A DNA stretch of 64,000 nt from an uncultured Eubacterium sp. (GTDB lineage Bacteria; Bacillota; Clostridia; Oscillospirales; Acutalibacteraceae). Shown here piece after piece: positions 53,580-61,131 of the stretch (the first letter of the stretch is position 1; each line of letters opens with the position of its first letter). The notes beneath the pieces were generated by a model. That model worked only from the letters and a program-made list of their open reading frames with translations, made no database searches and was not told the origin of the DNA. The translations under genes were made by a program, and so were the position numbers. The DNA lies in the NCBI GenBank assembly GCA_944380635.1, contig CALWID010000007.1, forward strand, positions 16,882-80,881. Direction: 5' to 3'.

Positions 53580-54992
53580 ATGCTGAATATGCAAGAGATA
53601 AACCATCGGCAGGAAAGCCCCGCGTGGCGGTGGCTGCTTGCCACGGTATTCCTTTTTCCCATACTGCCGGAATACATCAGCCCGTTTTTACTGTTTGCGG
53701 CTTTTATAGTATTTAAAGTGCAATGGTCCCGTGAAGGCAAAAAAGCCAAAGTCGGCACCATAGGAAAAGCCGTTATAGCTTTTATGAGCCTGGCGCTTAT
53801 AAGCGTGCTGTGGAGCAACACAAAACTTGATACGCTTGGCACCGCAGGGCTTTGGTGGGCTGTTTTTCTGATACTTGTAATGATTTACAACCTTGCGGAC
53901 ACAAAGCAGAAAATAGACGAATTACTGAAATCGGCTGTTTTAAGCGGAGTTGTAAACGGAATTGTGGGAACTGTTCAGGTGTGTTCATACGCTCTGTGCA
54001 AAGCCGGATACATAAGCAGTAAACTTGTGCTGCCGACGCCTATTTACAAAGATATTGACAAGGCTGTTTACTCATGGCTGCCGTTTGATATAATGACAAA
54101 TACTTTTGATGACAGGGCAAGCGGGTTCTTTTCCAACCCGAATCTGCTGGCAACATATCTGATATTTGTTTACCCGCTTTCCGTATACCTTTTTTTAAAC
54201 GCAAAAACAAAAAAGCAAAAAATTCTTTATTTTGCCGCGAATTTATTTATAAGCGCAGGCATAAGTTCCACTATGACGCGCGCAGGGTGCGTTATAGTGC
54301 TTGTGGGCTGGGCATTTATGTTTATAGTGCTCATTAAGCGGCACGGCAAGGCGCTGCTTAAGATTCTGCTGCCGACGCTTATAATAATAATTCCGTCCAT
54401 GCTTGCAAGATACGGCGTTATTTCTATTCCGCCGAACAACCCCGCCGGAACAGGAGAACTTCCGCACGAGGCGGCAACCGCTGCCGCTCAGGCGGCAAAG
54501 CAGTCCTCGGCAAACCATTTTGTGATATGGGAAAGCGTGATAGACTACATCACGGAAAACATTCAGGTCTTTTTCGCGGGGCTGGGATTCGGCTGCGAAA
54601 GCACCGGAAACTTTCTGCTTGAAAATTACGGACTTGATAAGCCCCATGCTCACAACTTTGTGCTTGAGATATGGGCGGAACTCGGAATAATCGGAATAAT
54701 TGCGATTTTTGCTGTAATTGTGATAACGGCGGTTATGCTGTTTAAAACAAAAGCGCCGAGCGGCAAAAGATATGACCTAATCTTTTATATATTCACAAGT
54801 TTGCTGATGTTCCTCGGATTCGGACTCAGCGACTACATATTTAACTCGCCTAAACAGATAATTCTGTTTATGATGTTTATAGGGCTTACTCAGGCTGTCA
54901 GCAGATGCTATGAGCAAAACGAGCCGAACTATATTGAAATCCATCAAGGCGGGAAAAATACAGTGCGTGAACACGCCGAAATGCTGACTTAA
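53580..54992 (+). CDS. O-antigen ligase / Wzy-like membrane protein
   Basis: About 470 residues from ATG 53580 (GGAG upstream) with ten to twelve helices. The large extracytoplasmic loop contains DDRASGFFSNPNLLATYLIF, and KPHAHNFVLEIWAELGIIG is the HN.xLE..AE.G motif of Wzy_C/O-antigen ligase proteins, with the loop in between carrying an Ala-rich stretch. Predicted to polymerise or transfer an undecaprenyl-linked glycan at the cell surface. No glycosyltransferases are adjacent, so the glycan is unknown. Confidence 0.88.
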   Translation: MLNMQEINHRQESPAWRWLLATVFLFPILPEYISPFLLFAAFIVFKVQWSREGKKAKVGTIGKAVIAFMSLALISVLWSNTKLDTLGTAGLWWAVFLILVMIYNLADTKQKIDELLKSAVLSGVVNGIVGTVQVCSYALCKAGYISSKLVLPTPIYKDIDKAVYSWLPFDIMTNTFDDRASGFFSNPNLLATYLIFVYPLSVYLFLNAKTKKQKILYFAANLFISAGISSTMTRAGCVIVLVGWAFMFIVLIKRHGKALLKILLPTLIIIIPSMLARYGVISIPPNNPAGTGELPHEAATAAAQAAKQSSANHFVIWESVIDYITENIQVFFAGLGFGCESTGNFLLENYGLDKPHAHNFVLEIWAELGIIGIIAIFAVIVITAVMLFKTKAPSGKRYDLIFYIFTSLLMFLGFGLSDYIFNSPKQIILFMMFIGLTQAVSRCYEQNEPNYIEIHQGGKNTVREHAEMLT

Positions 54993-55015
54993 AAAAGTAA
55001 ATTTTTAATGAAATT

Positions 55016-55050
55016 AAAAAGAGGTTGAGAAAAATTCTCAGCCTCTTTTT
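55016..55050. terminator. Bidirectional terminator
   Basis: 16-bp stem (55016-55031 with 55035-55050) with A-run and T-run flanks, between the convergent O-antigen ligase and radical SAM genes. Confidence 0.93.
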
Positions 55051-55065
55051 ATATTCTTATATTCT

Positions 55066-55677
55066 TTATCTGCCGCGGTCATATGAGCGAAGGCGGAAAT
55101 GCGCTCCGCAATCCTCACATATTTTGCGGGATTTTTCAATATCTTCGGGCGAAATAACATCAACCACGGTCATCCACACCTCGGCGCCGAAAGCAACACA
55201 TTCCTTTGTAAATTCAAGCATTGCGGGAAACGCTTTGCCGGGATAGATATTTCTTGTTATTTTATCATACTTTTCCGAAGTGGGGTCATTCAGCGAAACC
55301 GAAACAATATCTATAACGGAGCAAATTTCCTCCGCGGTGCGTCTGCCGTTTATAAGGTCTGAAAGTCCGTTTGTATTAATGCGAAGTTTAATATCGGGAT
55401 AAAGTTTCTTCATATATTTCGCCGTTTTAATAAGATTTTCATAAGCGTTGGTAGGCTCGCCGTAACCGCAGAAAACCGCCTCTGTAACGCCGGTGAAATC
55501 ATAAGCGTCAACAGCGGCCTTAATATCATCAAAAGTAGGCTCGGTATCGTGCCAAAGGCGTTTAGCGTCGCCGACTGCGTCCGCTTTTTTGCGTATACAG
55601 AAAGCGCAGTTGCACGGGCATTTATTAGTAATATTAAAGTATGTATTTCCGTCCCAGGTATAAATTATATCAGCCAT
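55066..55677 (-). CDS. Short radical SAM protein (TIGR04100-like) in a B6-type operon
   Basis: 203 residues with the radical SAM cluster motif C20-x3-C24-x2-C27 (ITNKCPCNCAFCIRK), a GGEP-equivalent in VFCGYGEPTNAYEN and INTNGL downstream. It is a partial-barrel size, similar to QueE- or activase-like enzymes. It resembles the family (I believe TIGR04100) found paired with an ECF-type integral membrane protein, exactly the neighbour here. Its ATG shares the A of the upstream stop codon (TAATG). The reaction is unknown; a role in forming or modifying a B6 vitamer or a related compound is inference. Confidence 0.82.
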   Translation of the reverse strand: MADIIYTWDGNTYFNITNKCPCNCAFCIRKKADAVGDAKRLWHDTEPTFDDIKAAVDAYDFTGVTEAVFCGYGEPTNAYENLIKTAKYMKKLYPDIKLRINTNGLSDLINGRRTAEEICSVIDIVSVSLNDPTSEKYDKITRNIYPGKAFPAMLEFTKECVAFGAEVWMTVVDVISPEDIEKSRKICEDCGAHFRLRSYDRGR

Positions 55678-56207
55678 TATTTATCAATCTCCTTTTTAAA
55701 ACGAAGTTTTATTCCCGCTCTGTCAAGCGCAAAAGCGAGAACTACAAACACAACGGCACTGCCGACAGCCTGAATAACATTTGCGGGCAGATCCGCTATT
55801 GCGCCCTCCCTGTAAACAATAAGGTCTGTGAGGAAGTAGCCGAGAATTGTTATAATTCCCGAAATAACCGTAAAGGCTGCGGAACGCACGCTCAGCAGTT
55901 TTGATTCCTTTTTTGAAATAAGGACAAACGGCACGGCAATGAGCACTTTTATTACGGCGGAAGGTATTGCGTAAACAGCAAAACCTGAAACAATATCAGC
56001 GCAGGCGGCGCCTATTGCCGCGGAAACGAACGCCCACGGGCCGCCCATCAGCAGCGCCGTAACATAAATAACCGCGTCGCCCACATGTATGTACCCGCCC
56101 GCGCCTATAGGCACATGCAGCATTGTAAGCCCGAATATCATTGCGGCAAACATTGCCGAAAAGCAGATATTTTTTGTAGTTTTATTTATGCTCATAGTTT
56201 TATTCAT
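55677..56207 (-). CDS. ECF transporter S component, probably B6 vitamer or related
   Basis: 176-residue membrane protein with six helices. GGYIHVGDAVIYVTALLMGG and AAIGAACADIVSGFAVYAIP match the S-component pattern in which an aromatic/acidic motif follows the first helix. Probably substrate-specific subunit that uses the general EcfA1A2T at 32-35 kb, since no ATPase is adjacent. Start overlaps the stop of the kinase gene (ATGA). Context (pyridoxal-type kinase, MocR regulator) points to pyridoxine or pyridoxal uptake. Confidence 0.82.
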   Translation of the reverse strand: MNKTMSINKTTKNICFSAMFAAMIFGLTMLHVPIGAGGYIHVGDAVIYVTALLMGGPWAFVSAAIGAACADIVSGFAVYAIPSAVIKVLIAVPFVLISKKESKLLSVRSAAFTVISGIITILGYFLTDLIVYREGAIADLPANVIQAVGSAVVFVVLAFALDRAGIKLRFKKEIDK

Positions 56208-56974
56208 ATCAAATCACCAAGCCTTTTTTCAAAATCAACTCCGTCCTGGGAATTTTCTGCCTCTGTTACCGAAATAACATTTGAAATAAATTCCCCGGCA
56301 GTGCGAGCCGCGTCAAAAACAGACTCGCCTCTCAGCATCATACCCGTAAGGACTGCCGAAAAAATGTCCCCCGTACCGGAAAAATAACCGCCGCGCTTTG
56401 GGGAAAGAAAAGTTTTACATTCACCGCGCGTAAACACGCGGCTGCCTATCAGACCGTTTTCCTCAACTCCTGTTAAAACAACGGCTTTATTTCCGCTTTC
56501 AAGCATAATTTGAGCGGCTTTATTTACATTGCTTTCGCCGGTTAAACAGCGCAGTTCTGTAAAATTAGGCGTAATTATATCTGCGCGGCAGGCAAGTTTC
56601 TTTATTTCTTCACAAAGACTGCCGGTAAAGCCGTCATAGAGTTCACCGTTATCGCCCATAACCGGGTCAACAACAAAAAGCGCCTTTGTATCGGAGAAAA
56701 AATCAAGAACCGTCCTAACCTCCTGGGCCGACGCGAAATATCCGGTCAATATGCCGTCAAACTCAGCGCCGAGTTTTTTCCACTGCTCAAAACAGGGTTT
56801 CAAAAACGAGGTCATATCGCAACTGTAATAACTTCCGTATGCCGTTTGATTTGACAGCACGGCAGTCGGCGCGGGGTGCGCCTGAGTACCCAAGGCGGAA
56901 AGTACAGGCAGCTGTGCTACGAGCGAGCATTTGCCGAAACCTGAAATATCATTTATAACAGCGCATTTTTTCAT
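56204..56974 (-). CDS. pdxK: Pyridoxamine/pyridoxal kinase (PdxK/PdxY-type)
   Basis: About 256 residues of ribokinase-like fold: NDISGFGKCSLVAQLPVLSA near the start, AHPAPTAVLSNQTAYG as in PdxY-type kinases, and the anion-hole motif GGYFSGTGDIFSAVL near the C-terminus with the catalytic Asp in GTGD. Phosphorylates B6 vitamers at the 5' hydroxyl. Start ATG 56974, AGGTG upstream. ThiD-like HMP kinase is the alternative. First gene of a three-gene coupled operon facing the MocR regulator. Confidence 0.9.
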   Translation of the reverse strand: MKKCAVINDISGFGKCSLVAQLPVLSALGTQAHPAPTAVLSNQTAYGSYYSCDMTSFLKPCFEQWKKLGAEFDGILTGYFASAQEVRTVLDFFSDTKALFVVDPVMGDNGELYDGFTGSLCEEIKKLACRADIITPNFTELRCLTGESNVNKAAQIMLESGNKAVVLTGVEENGLIGSRVFTRGECKTFLSPKRGGYFSGTGDIFSAVLTGMMLRGESVFDAARTAGEFISNVISVTEAENSQDGVDFEKRLGDLI

Positions 56975-57004
56975 CACTTTCACCTGCCGTTTATTTTAGC
57001 GGTA

Positions 57005-57033
57005 TTGATTTTCGTTTGATATAATTATATAAT
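57005..57033 (+). promoter_or_regulatory. Promoter of the MocR regulator in the divergent intergenic region
   Basis: -35 TTGATT (57005-57010), 17-bp spacer, -10 TATAAT (57028-57033). A minus-strand TATAAT (57029-57024) overlaps it, so the regulator and kinase operon promoters are face to face in a 111-bp gap. Confidence 0.65.
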
Positions 57034-57085
57034 GAAATCGGCATTATTTATATGCTCAATTTTAACATTTTTTTAGGGTACAGTT

Positions 57086-58348
57086 ATGAGCAAATATTCC
57101 GAAATATACGATTACATTAAAAATGAAATAATAACAAATCAAATATCATACGGTGGGAAACTGCCGTCCGTTCGCAAAGCAAGCGAACTTTTTTCCGTAA
57201 GCAGAACCACGATACAAAACGCTTACTTTGCCCTTGCGGAAGACGGTTACATTATAAGCGAGCCGCAGAGCGGATACTATGTTTCATACAGAAGTCCAAA
57301 AAAGCAGAACGAGACGCCGAGAAAAGAAAAAAACCGCATAATCTACAATTTCAGCGGGACGGCGGCGGACAGGGAAAGTTTTGACTTTGACATATGGCGC
57401 AGGCACATGAAAGCGGCGCTGAGACAAAACGAAAGACTGCTTTCATACAGCGAGCCGCAGGGTGAGGAAGAACTGCGGAATGCCGTTTCCGAATACATAC
57501 TTGAAAAGCGCAATGTTGCGGCGTCCGCAGACAGAATTGTTATAGGGGCAGGCGTTCAGAGTCTTCTGCATGTGCTGTGCGCGCTTATTGACAAGGGGCA
57601 GACTGTTTCTTTCCCGGACAGAAGTTTTGTTCAGGGAACGGCGCTTTTTGAGGACCATGGCTTTGAAGTGCACTACAGATACAAAGACGCCGATATAATT
57701 TATGTTTCCCCCTCTCACATGACGCGCTGGGGCGATGTTATGCCGAACAGGCGCAGAATTGAACTGACTAGATACTCGGCACAGTGCGGAAGCCTTGTTA
57801 TTGAAGATGATTACGAAAGCGACTTTCAGTACAACAGCATGCCGACGCCTTCTCTGTATGCGCTTTCCGGCGGAAGCAATGTTGTCTATATAGGCTCATT
57901 TTCAAGGCTGCTGCTGCCGTCAATAAGAATAAGTTTTATGATACTTACAAGCGAACTTGCCGAAAAATACAGGCAAAACATTTATAAATTCAGCCAAACT
58001 GCAAGCAAGACGGAGCAAATTGCGCTGAGCAGTTTTATACGGGACGGAAGACTTATGGCGCAGATAAGAAAAACCAGAAGATTTTACACCGCCAAAACAA
58101 AATTATTTTATAATATATTGAAAAAAACATTCCCGGGTTGTAAAATAGAAATCAGTGAAAACCTGCTGCAGGTAATTTTGCAAACACCGTTTCACGGTGA
58201 AATTTCCGACTTCGGCAAAAGCGGAATAAAACTTTATGTGGAAAAATATGAAAACGGGGTTATAACGCTTGTGCTTAGCCCCGGAGGAATTGAGCAAAAC
58301 AAACTTGAAAGTGCGGCAAACGCCCTGAAAAAGTCAATAGAAAATTAG
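57086..58348 (+). CDS. pdxR: MocR/GabR-family regulator, likely B6 regulator (PdxR-like)
   Basis: 420 residues. GntR-type winged helix (residues 1-68, LPSVRKASELFSVSRTTIQNAYFAL), short linker, then a class I aminotransferase-like domain. The pyridine-nitrogen Asp is kept in VIEDDYESDF. The position of the PLP Schiff-base lysine (GTFSK in relatives) reads GSFSR here: codon AGG at 57905-57907, Arg274. The usual SHQFPTG segment is SPSHMTRWGDVMP. It faces the kinase/S-component/radical SAM operon, the arrangement for PdxR-type local regulators. Confidence 0.88.
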   Translation: MSKYSEIYDYIKNEIITNQISYGGKLPSVRKASELFSVSRTTIQNAYFALAEDGYIISEPQSGYYVSYRSPKKQNETPRKEKNRIIYNFSGTAADRESFDFDIWRRHMKAALRQNERLLSYSEPQGEEELRNAVSEYILEKRNVAASADRIVIGAGVQSLLHVLCALIDKGQTVSFPDRSFVQGTALFEDHGFEVHYRYKDADIIYVSPSHMTRWGDVMPNRRRIELTRYSAQCGSLVIEDDYESDFQYNSMPTPSLYALSGGSNVVYIGSFSRLLLPSIRISFMILTSELAEKYRQNIYKFSQTASKTEQIALSSFIRDGRLMAQIRKTRRFYTAKTKLFYNILKKTFPGCKIEISENLLQVILQTPFHGEISDFGKSGIKLYVEKYENGVITLVLSPGGIEQNKLESAANALKKSIEN

Positions 58349-58397
58349 AATTTTTGTTCTAACAGTCCTTATTTACGGACTATGGCAGTATTACATA

Positions 58398-58425
58398 TTG
58401 CAATTGTTTTTATATCGTGTAAAAT
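58398..58425 (+). promoter_or_regulatory. Promoter of the small membrane protein gene
   Basis: -35 TTGCAA (58398-58403), 16-bp spacer, -10 TAAAAT (58420-58425), about 43 nt before the start codon. Confidence 0.55.
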
Positions 58426-58467
58426 GAAAAATGTAAGGAAAAAACACGAAAAAAGGAGACTTGCAAT

Positions 58468-58764
58468 ATGAAAAACGCTATTAAGAACATTTTACTTTTT
58501 GTTGTAACGGCTGCCGCGGGATTTGCGGTAATGTCCCTCCCGTTCAGGCTTTTTGAGGAACTGAGCCAAAGCGAAATGCGCCTTGTGCTTGCGGCGGAAG
58601 TTGCGGCGCTGGCAATTATATTCAGCGCTGTATTTTTAAGCAAAGAGGCACGCGAACAAAAGAAAAAAAGAAAAGCGGCAGAAAAAAATATACGCTGGAA
58701 AGAAATGCTCAGGCAGATCAGCGATACCGGCTCCCGCAATGAAGATTTTGATTTTGCCGCATAA
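58468..58764 (+). CDS. Small two-helix membrane protein, unknown
   Basis: 98 residues; not recognised. Helices at about 5-26 and 38-60, then a strongly charged cytoplasmic tail (Lys/Arg/Glu) ending in acidic residues. Strong ribosome site (AAAGGAG) and own promoter. Eighteen bases separate it from the DUF6485 gene, so they are an operon. Confidence 0.7.
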   Translation: MKNAIKNILLFVVTAAAGFAVMSLPFRLFEELSQSEMRLVLAAEVAALAIIFSAVFLSKEAREQKKKRKAAEKNIRWKEMLRQISDTGSRNEDFDFAA

Positions 58765-58781
58765 GAAAAAGGAGAAATCAT

Positions 58782-59000
58782 ATGCCTAATTTAAGCGAAT
58801 TTTGCACATGCACAAATTACAAATGCAAACTGCACCCGAGAAATCATGACAAAGGCTGCGCGCCCTGCATTGAAAAGAATTTAAAAACGAAGGAAATGCC
58901 GAGTTGTTACTTCAACCTGTTTAAAGACGCTGATAAGCGCGCTTCTGACGGGTTTGAGGCATTTTGCGAACTTGTGAAAAACAGCGAATACAAAGATTAA
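58782..59000 (+). CDS. Small cysteine-rich protein, probable DUF6485
   Basis: 72 residues with seven cysteines arranged CTCTNYKC...HDKGCAPC...PSCYF, suggesting a zinc- or cluster-binding knuckle, and a short helical C-terminus. The pattern resembles the DUF6485 family of small cytosolic proteins in gut Clostridia. Function unknown. Good ribosome site (AAAGGAG). Followed by a terminator. Confidence 0.75.
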   Translation: MPNLSEFCTCTNYKCKLHPRNHDKGCAPCIEKNLKTKEMPSCYFNLFKDADKRASDGFEAFCELVKNSEYKD

Positions 59001-59005
59001 CGGAG

Positions 59006-59034
59006 GCTGCCGCCACATAAGCGGCGGCTTTTTT
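59006..59034 (+). terminator. Terminator after the DUF6485-like gene
   Basis: Stem GCTGCCGC/GCGGCGGC (one G-U) with short loop, followed by TTTTTT. Confidence 0.88.
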
Positions 59035-59087
59035 GCTTAAAAACTGCAATAATCTGCCGTGTTTAATTAATTCATACGGAGGAAAAT

Positions 59088-61004
59088 ATGGAAAACGCCA
59101 AGGTCATTAATCTAAAAGACATTAAGTTTGAAAACGGTTTTTGGAAAGAAATGCAGGAACTTGTAAGGAATGAAGTTATCCCCTATCAGTCAAAAGCGCT
59201 GGACGACGGAATTGACGGCGCAGAGCCGAGCCGCTGCAAGGAAAATTTCAGAAAAGCGGCAAAAGCGCTTAGACTGAGAAAAAGCGGCGTAAAAACTCCT
59301 GTTTACCCCACGGACAAATGGCATTATACAGAAGAAGCCGGCGCATTTAAGGGCTGGGTATTTCAGGATTCAGATTTATATAAATGGATAGAGGCGGCGT
59401 CATATTCACTTATAAATCACCGCGATTTAAAACTTGAAAAAGCGGTTGACGGCGCAATAGAACTGATTTGTTCCGCCGCCGAGGACGATGGTTATATTGA
59501 CACTCTTTACACTATAAACAATCCCGCGGCAAGGTTTGAAAACCTGCGGGATTTTCACGAACTATACTGTTTCGGCCACCTTGCCGAGGCGGCATGCGCT
59601 CATTATTCGGCAACGGGCAAAAAAACGCTGCTCAGCGCCGCGGCGCGGTTTGCAGACCTTATCTGCAAAGAATTCGGCGAAGGCGGTATCCAGGGGTACG
59701 GAGGCCACCCCATAGCGGAAGAGGGACTTTTAAAACTATACGGCAAAACAGGCAAGCGGGATTATCTTGATACGGCGCGTCTGTTTATTAACCGGCGCGG
59801 CACACGCCCGTATTATTTTGACCTGGAACGCGGCGAAACCACCCCGAAAGGCGAAATAAAATACACATATAATCAGGCTCATCTGCCCGTAAGAGAGCAG
59901 AAAGAGGCGGCTGGGCACGCGGTGCGCGCAGTTTATCTTTACACTGCTATGGCGCACCTTGCAAGGATTGATGATGACAGTGAACTTTTAAATACCTGCA
60001 AAGCGCTTTTTGACGATATAACTGACAAAAAAATGTATATAACGGGCGGGATAGGCTCAACAAAAGAGGGCGAGGCGTTTACATATGCGTACGACCTGCC
60101 GAACGGCACCGCATATGCTGAAACATGTGCCTCAGTCGGAATGATTTTTTTTGCGCGCAGAATGGCGCAGGCTGATTTTGACTCAAAATATTTTAATACT
60201 GCTGAAAAATGCCTGTATAACTGCGTACTTGCCGGAATGGCGGAAGACGGGAAATCATTTTTTTACACAAACCCGCTTGAAATTGACCCGAAAACGCTTG
60301 CGGCTGACGAACGGAAAAGCCACATAAAGGCTGTTAGGCAAAAATGGTTTGACTGCGCCTGCTGCCCGCCGAACATTGCGCGCCTTATTTCAGACCTGGG
60401 CGAATACTGCTTTATGGAAAATGACGATACGATATTCATAAATCTGTATGAAAACTGCAAGGCAAAATTTGATAACGCCGAAATTGAGATTAACGGCGAC
60501 TACACCGGCAGCGGAAAAATATCGGTTAAAATAAAACCTGCCGAGCCGGTAAAAATAGCCTTTAGAATTCCGGACTGGAGTGATAATTATATATTCAGCG
60601 TGAAAAATCCGTTTGTAAAAAAAGGATACGCATATTTTGAAATAAATGAAGAACAAACTATTGAGGCTGATTTCAGCCCGAGGATAAAAATAATGCGCTG
60701 CAATCCGAAAGTGCGCGAAAACATAGGCAAAGTTGCTGTAACGCGAGGCCCGTTTGTTTACTGCCTTGAGGAAAAGGACAATTTATCAAATCTGCATATG
60801 CTGAGGCTTGCGGAGCACCCTAAGTTTTCATTTGACGGCGAAAATATTTTTGCAAACGGATACAGAGAATATTTTAGCAGCACTGCGCTTTACAGCGAAT
60901 ACCGCCCGGTAAAAGAAAAACTTGTGCATTTAAAATTTATACCGTACTATAAATGGGCAAACCGCGGTGAAAACGAAATGGCGGTTTACATAAGATACCG
61001 TTAA
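59088..61004 (+). CDS. Beta-L-arabinofuranosidase, glycoside hydrolase family 127
   Basis: 638-residue GH127 enzyme (HypBA1-like) with an (alpha/alpha)6 barrel then beta domains. The zinc-cysteine catalytic site is recognisable: Glu345 and Cys347 in YAETCASVGM, and Cys425-Cys426 in FDCACCPPNIAR, with the same spacing as the HypBA1 ligands. No signal peptide, so it acts inside the cell on imported beta-L-arabinofuranosides or short arabino-oligosaccharides. GGAGG ribosome site. Convergent with a GPH sugar symporter gene likely to import its substrate. Confidence 0.93.
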   Translation: MENAKVINLKDIKFENGFWKEMQELVRNEVIPYQSKALDDGIDGAEPSRCKENFRKAAKALRLRKSGVKTPVYPTDKWHYTEEAGAFKGWVFQDSDLYKWIEAASYSLINHRDLKLEKAVDGAIELICSAAEDDGYIDTLYTINNPAARFENLRDFHELYCFGHLAEAACAHYSATGKKTLLSAAARFADLICKEFGEGGIQGYGGHPIAEEGLLKLYGKTGKRDYLDTARLFINRRGTRPYYFDLERGETTPKGEIKYTYNQAHLPVREQKEAAGHAVRAVYLYTAMAHLARIDDDSELLNTCKALFDDITDKKMYITGGIGSTKEGEAFTYAYDLPNGTAYAETCASVGMIFFARRMAQADFDSKYFNTAEKCLYNCVLAGMAEDGKSFFYTNPLEIDPKTLAADERKSHIKAVRQKWFDCACCPPNIARLISDLGEYCFMENDDTIFINLYENCKAKFDNAEIEINGDYTGSGKISVKIKPAEPVKIAFRIPDWSDNYIFSVKNPFVKKGYAYFEINEEQTIEADFSPRIKIMRCNPKVRENIGKVAVTRGPFVYCLEEKDNLSNLHMLRLAEHPKFSFDGENIFANGYREYFSSTALYSEYRPVKEKLVHLKFIPYYKWANRGENEMAVYIRYR

Positions 61005-61065
61005 CAAGCGCCGATAAATAATAAACAAACGCTTTTGCATATTGAAAACTCCATAAGACAAAAAG

Positions 61066-61091
61066 AAATGCCGCACAACCGTGCGGCATTT
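61066..61091. terminator. Bidirectional terminator between GH127 and the symporter gene
   Basis: Perfect 11-bp stem (61066-61076 with 61081-61091), loop AACC. The same 28-bp sequence with one change recurs at 63621-63648. Confidence 0.88.
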
Positions 61092-61131
61092 TAATTTTAA
61101 GGATTATCTTAATTTACATTATTTATTTTGA

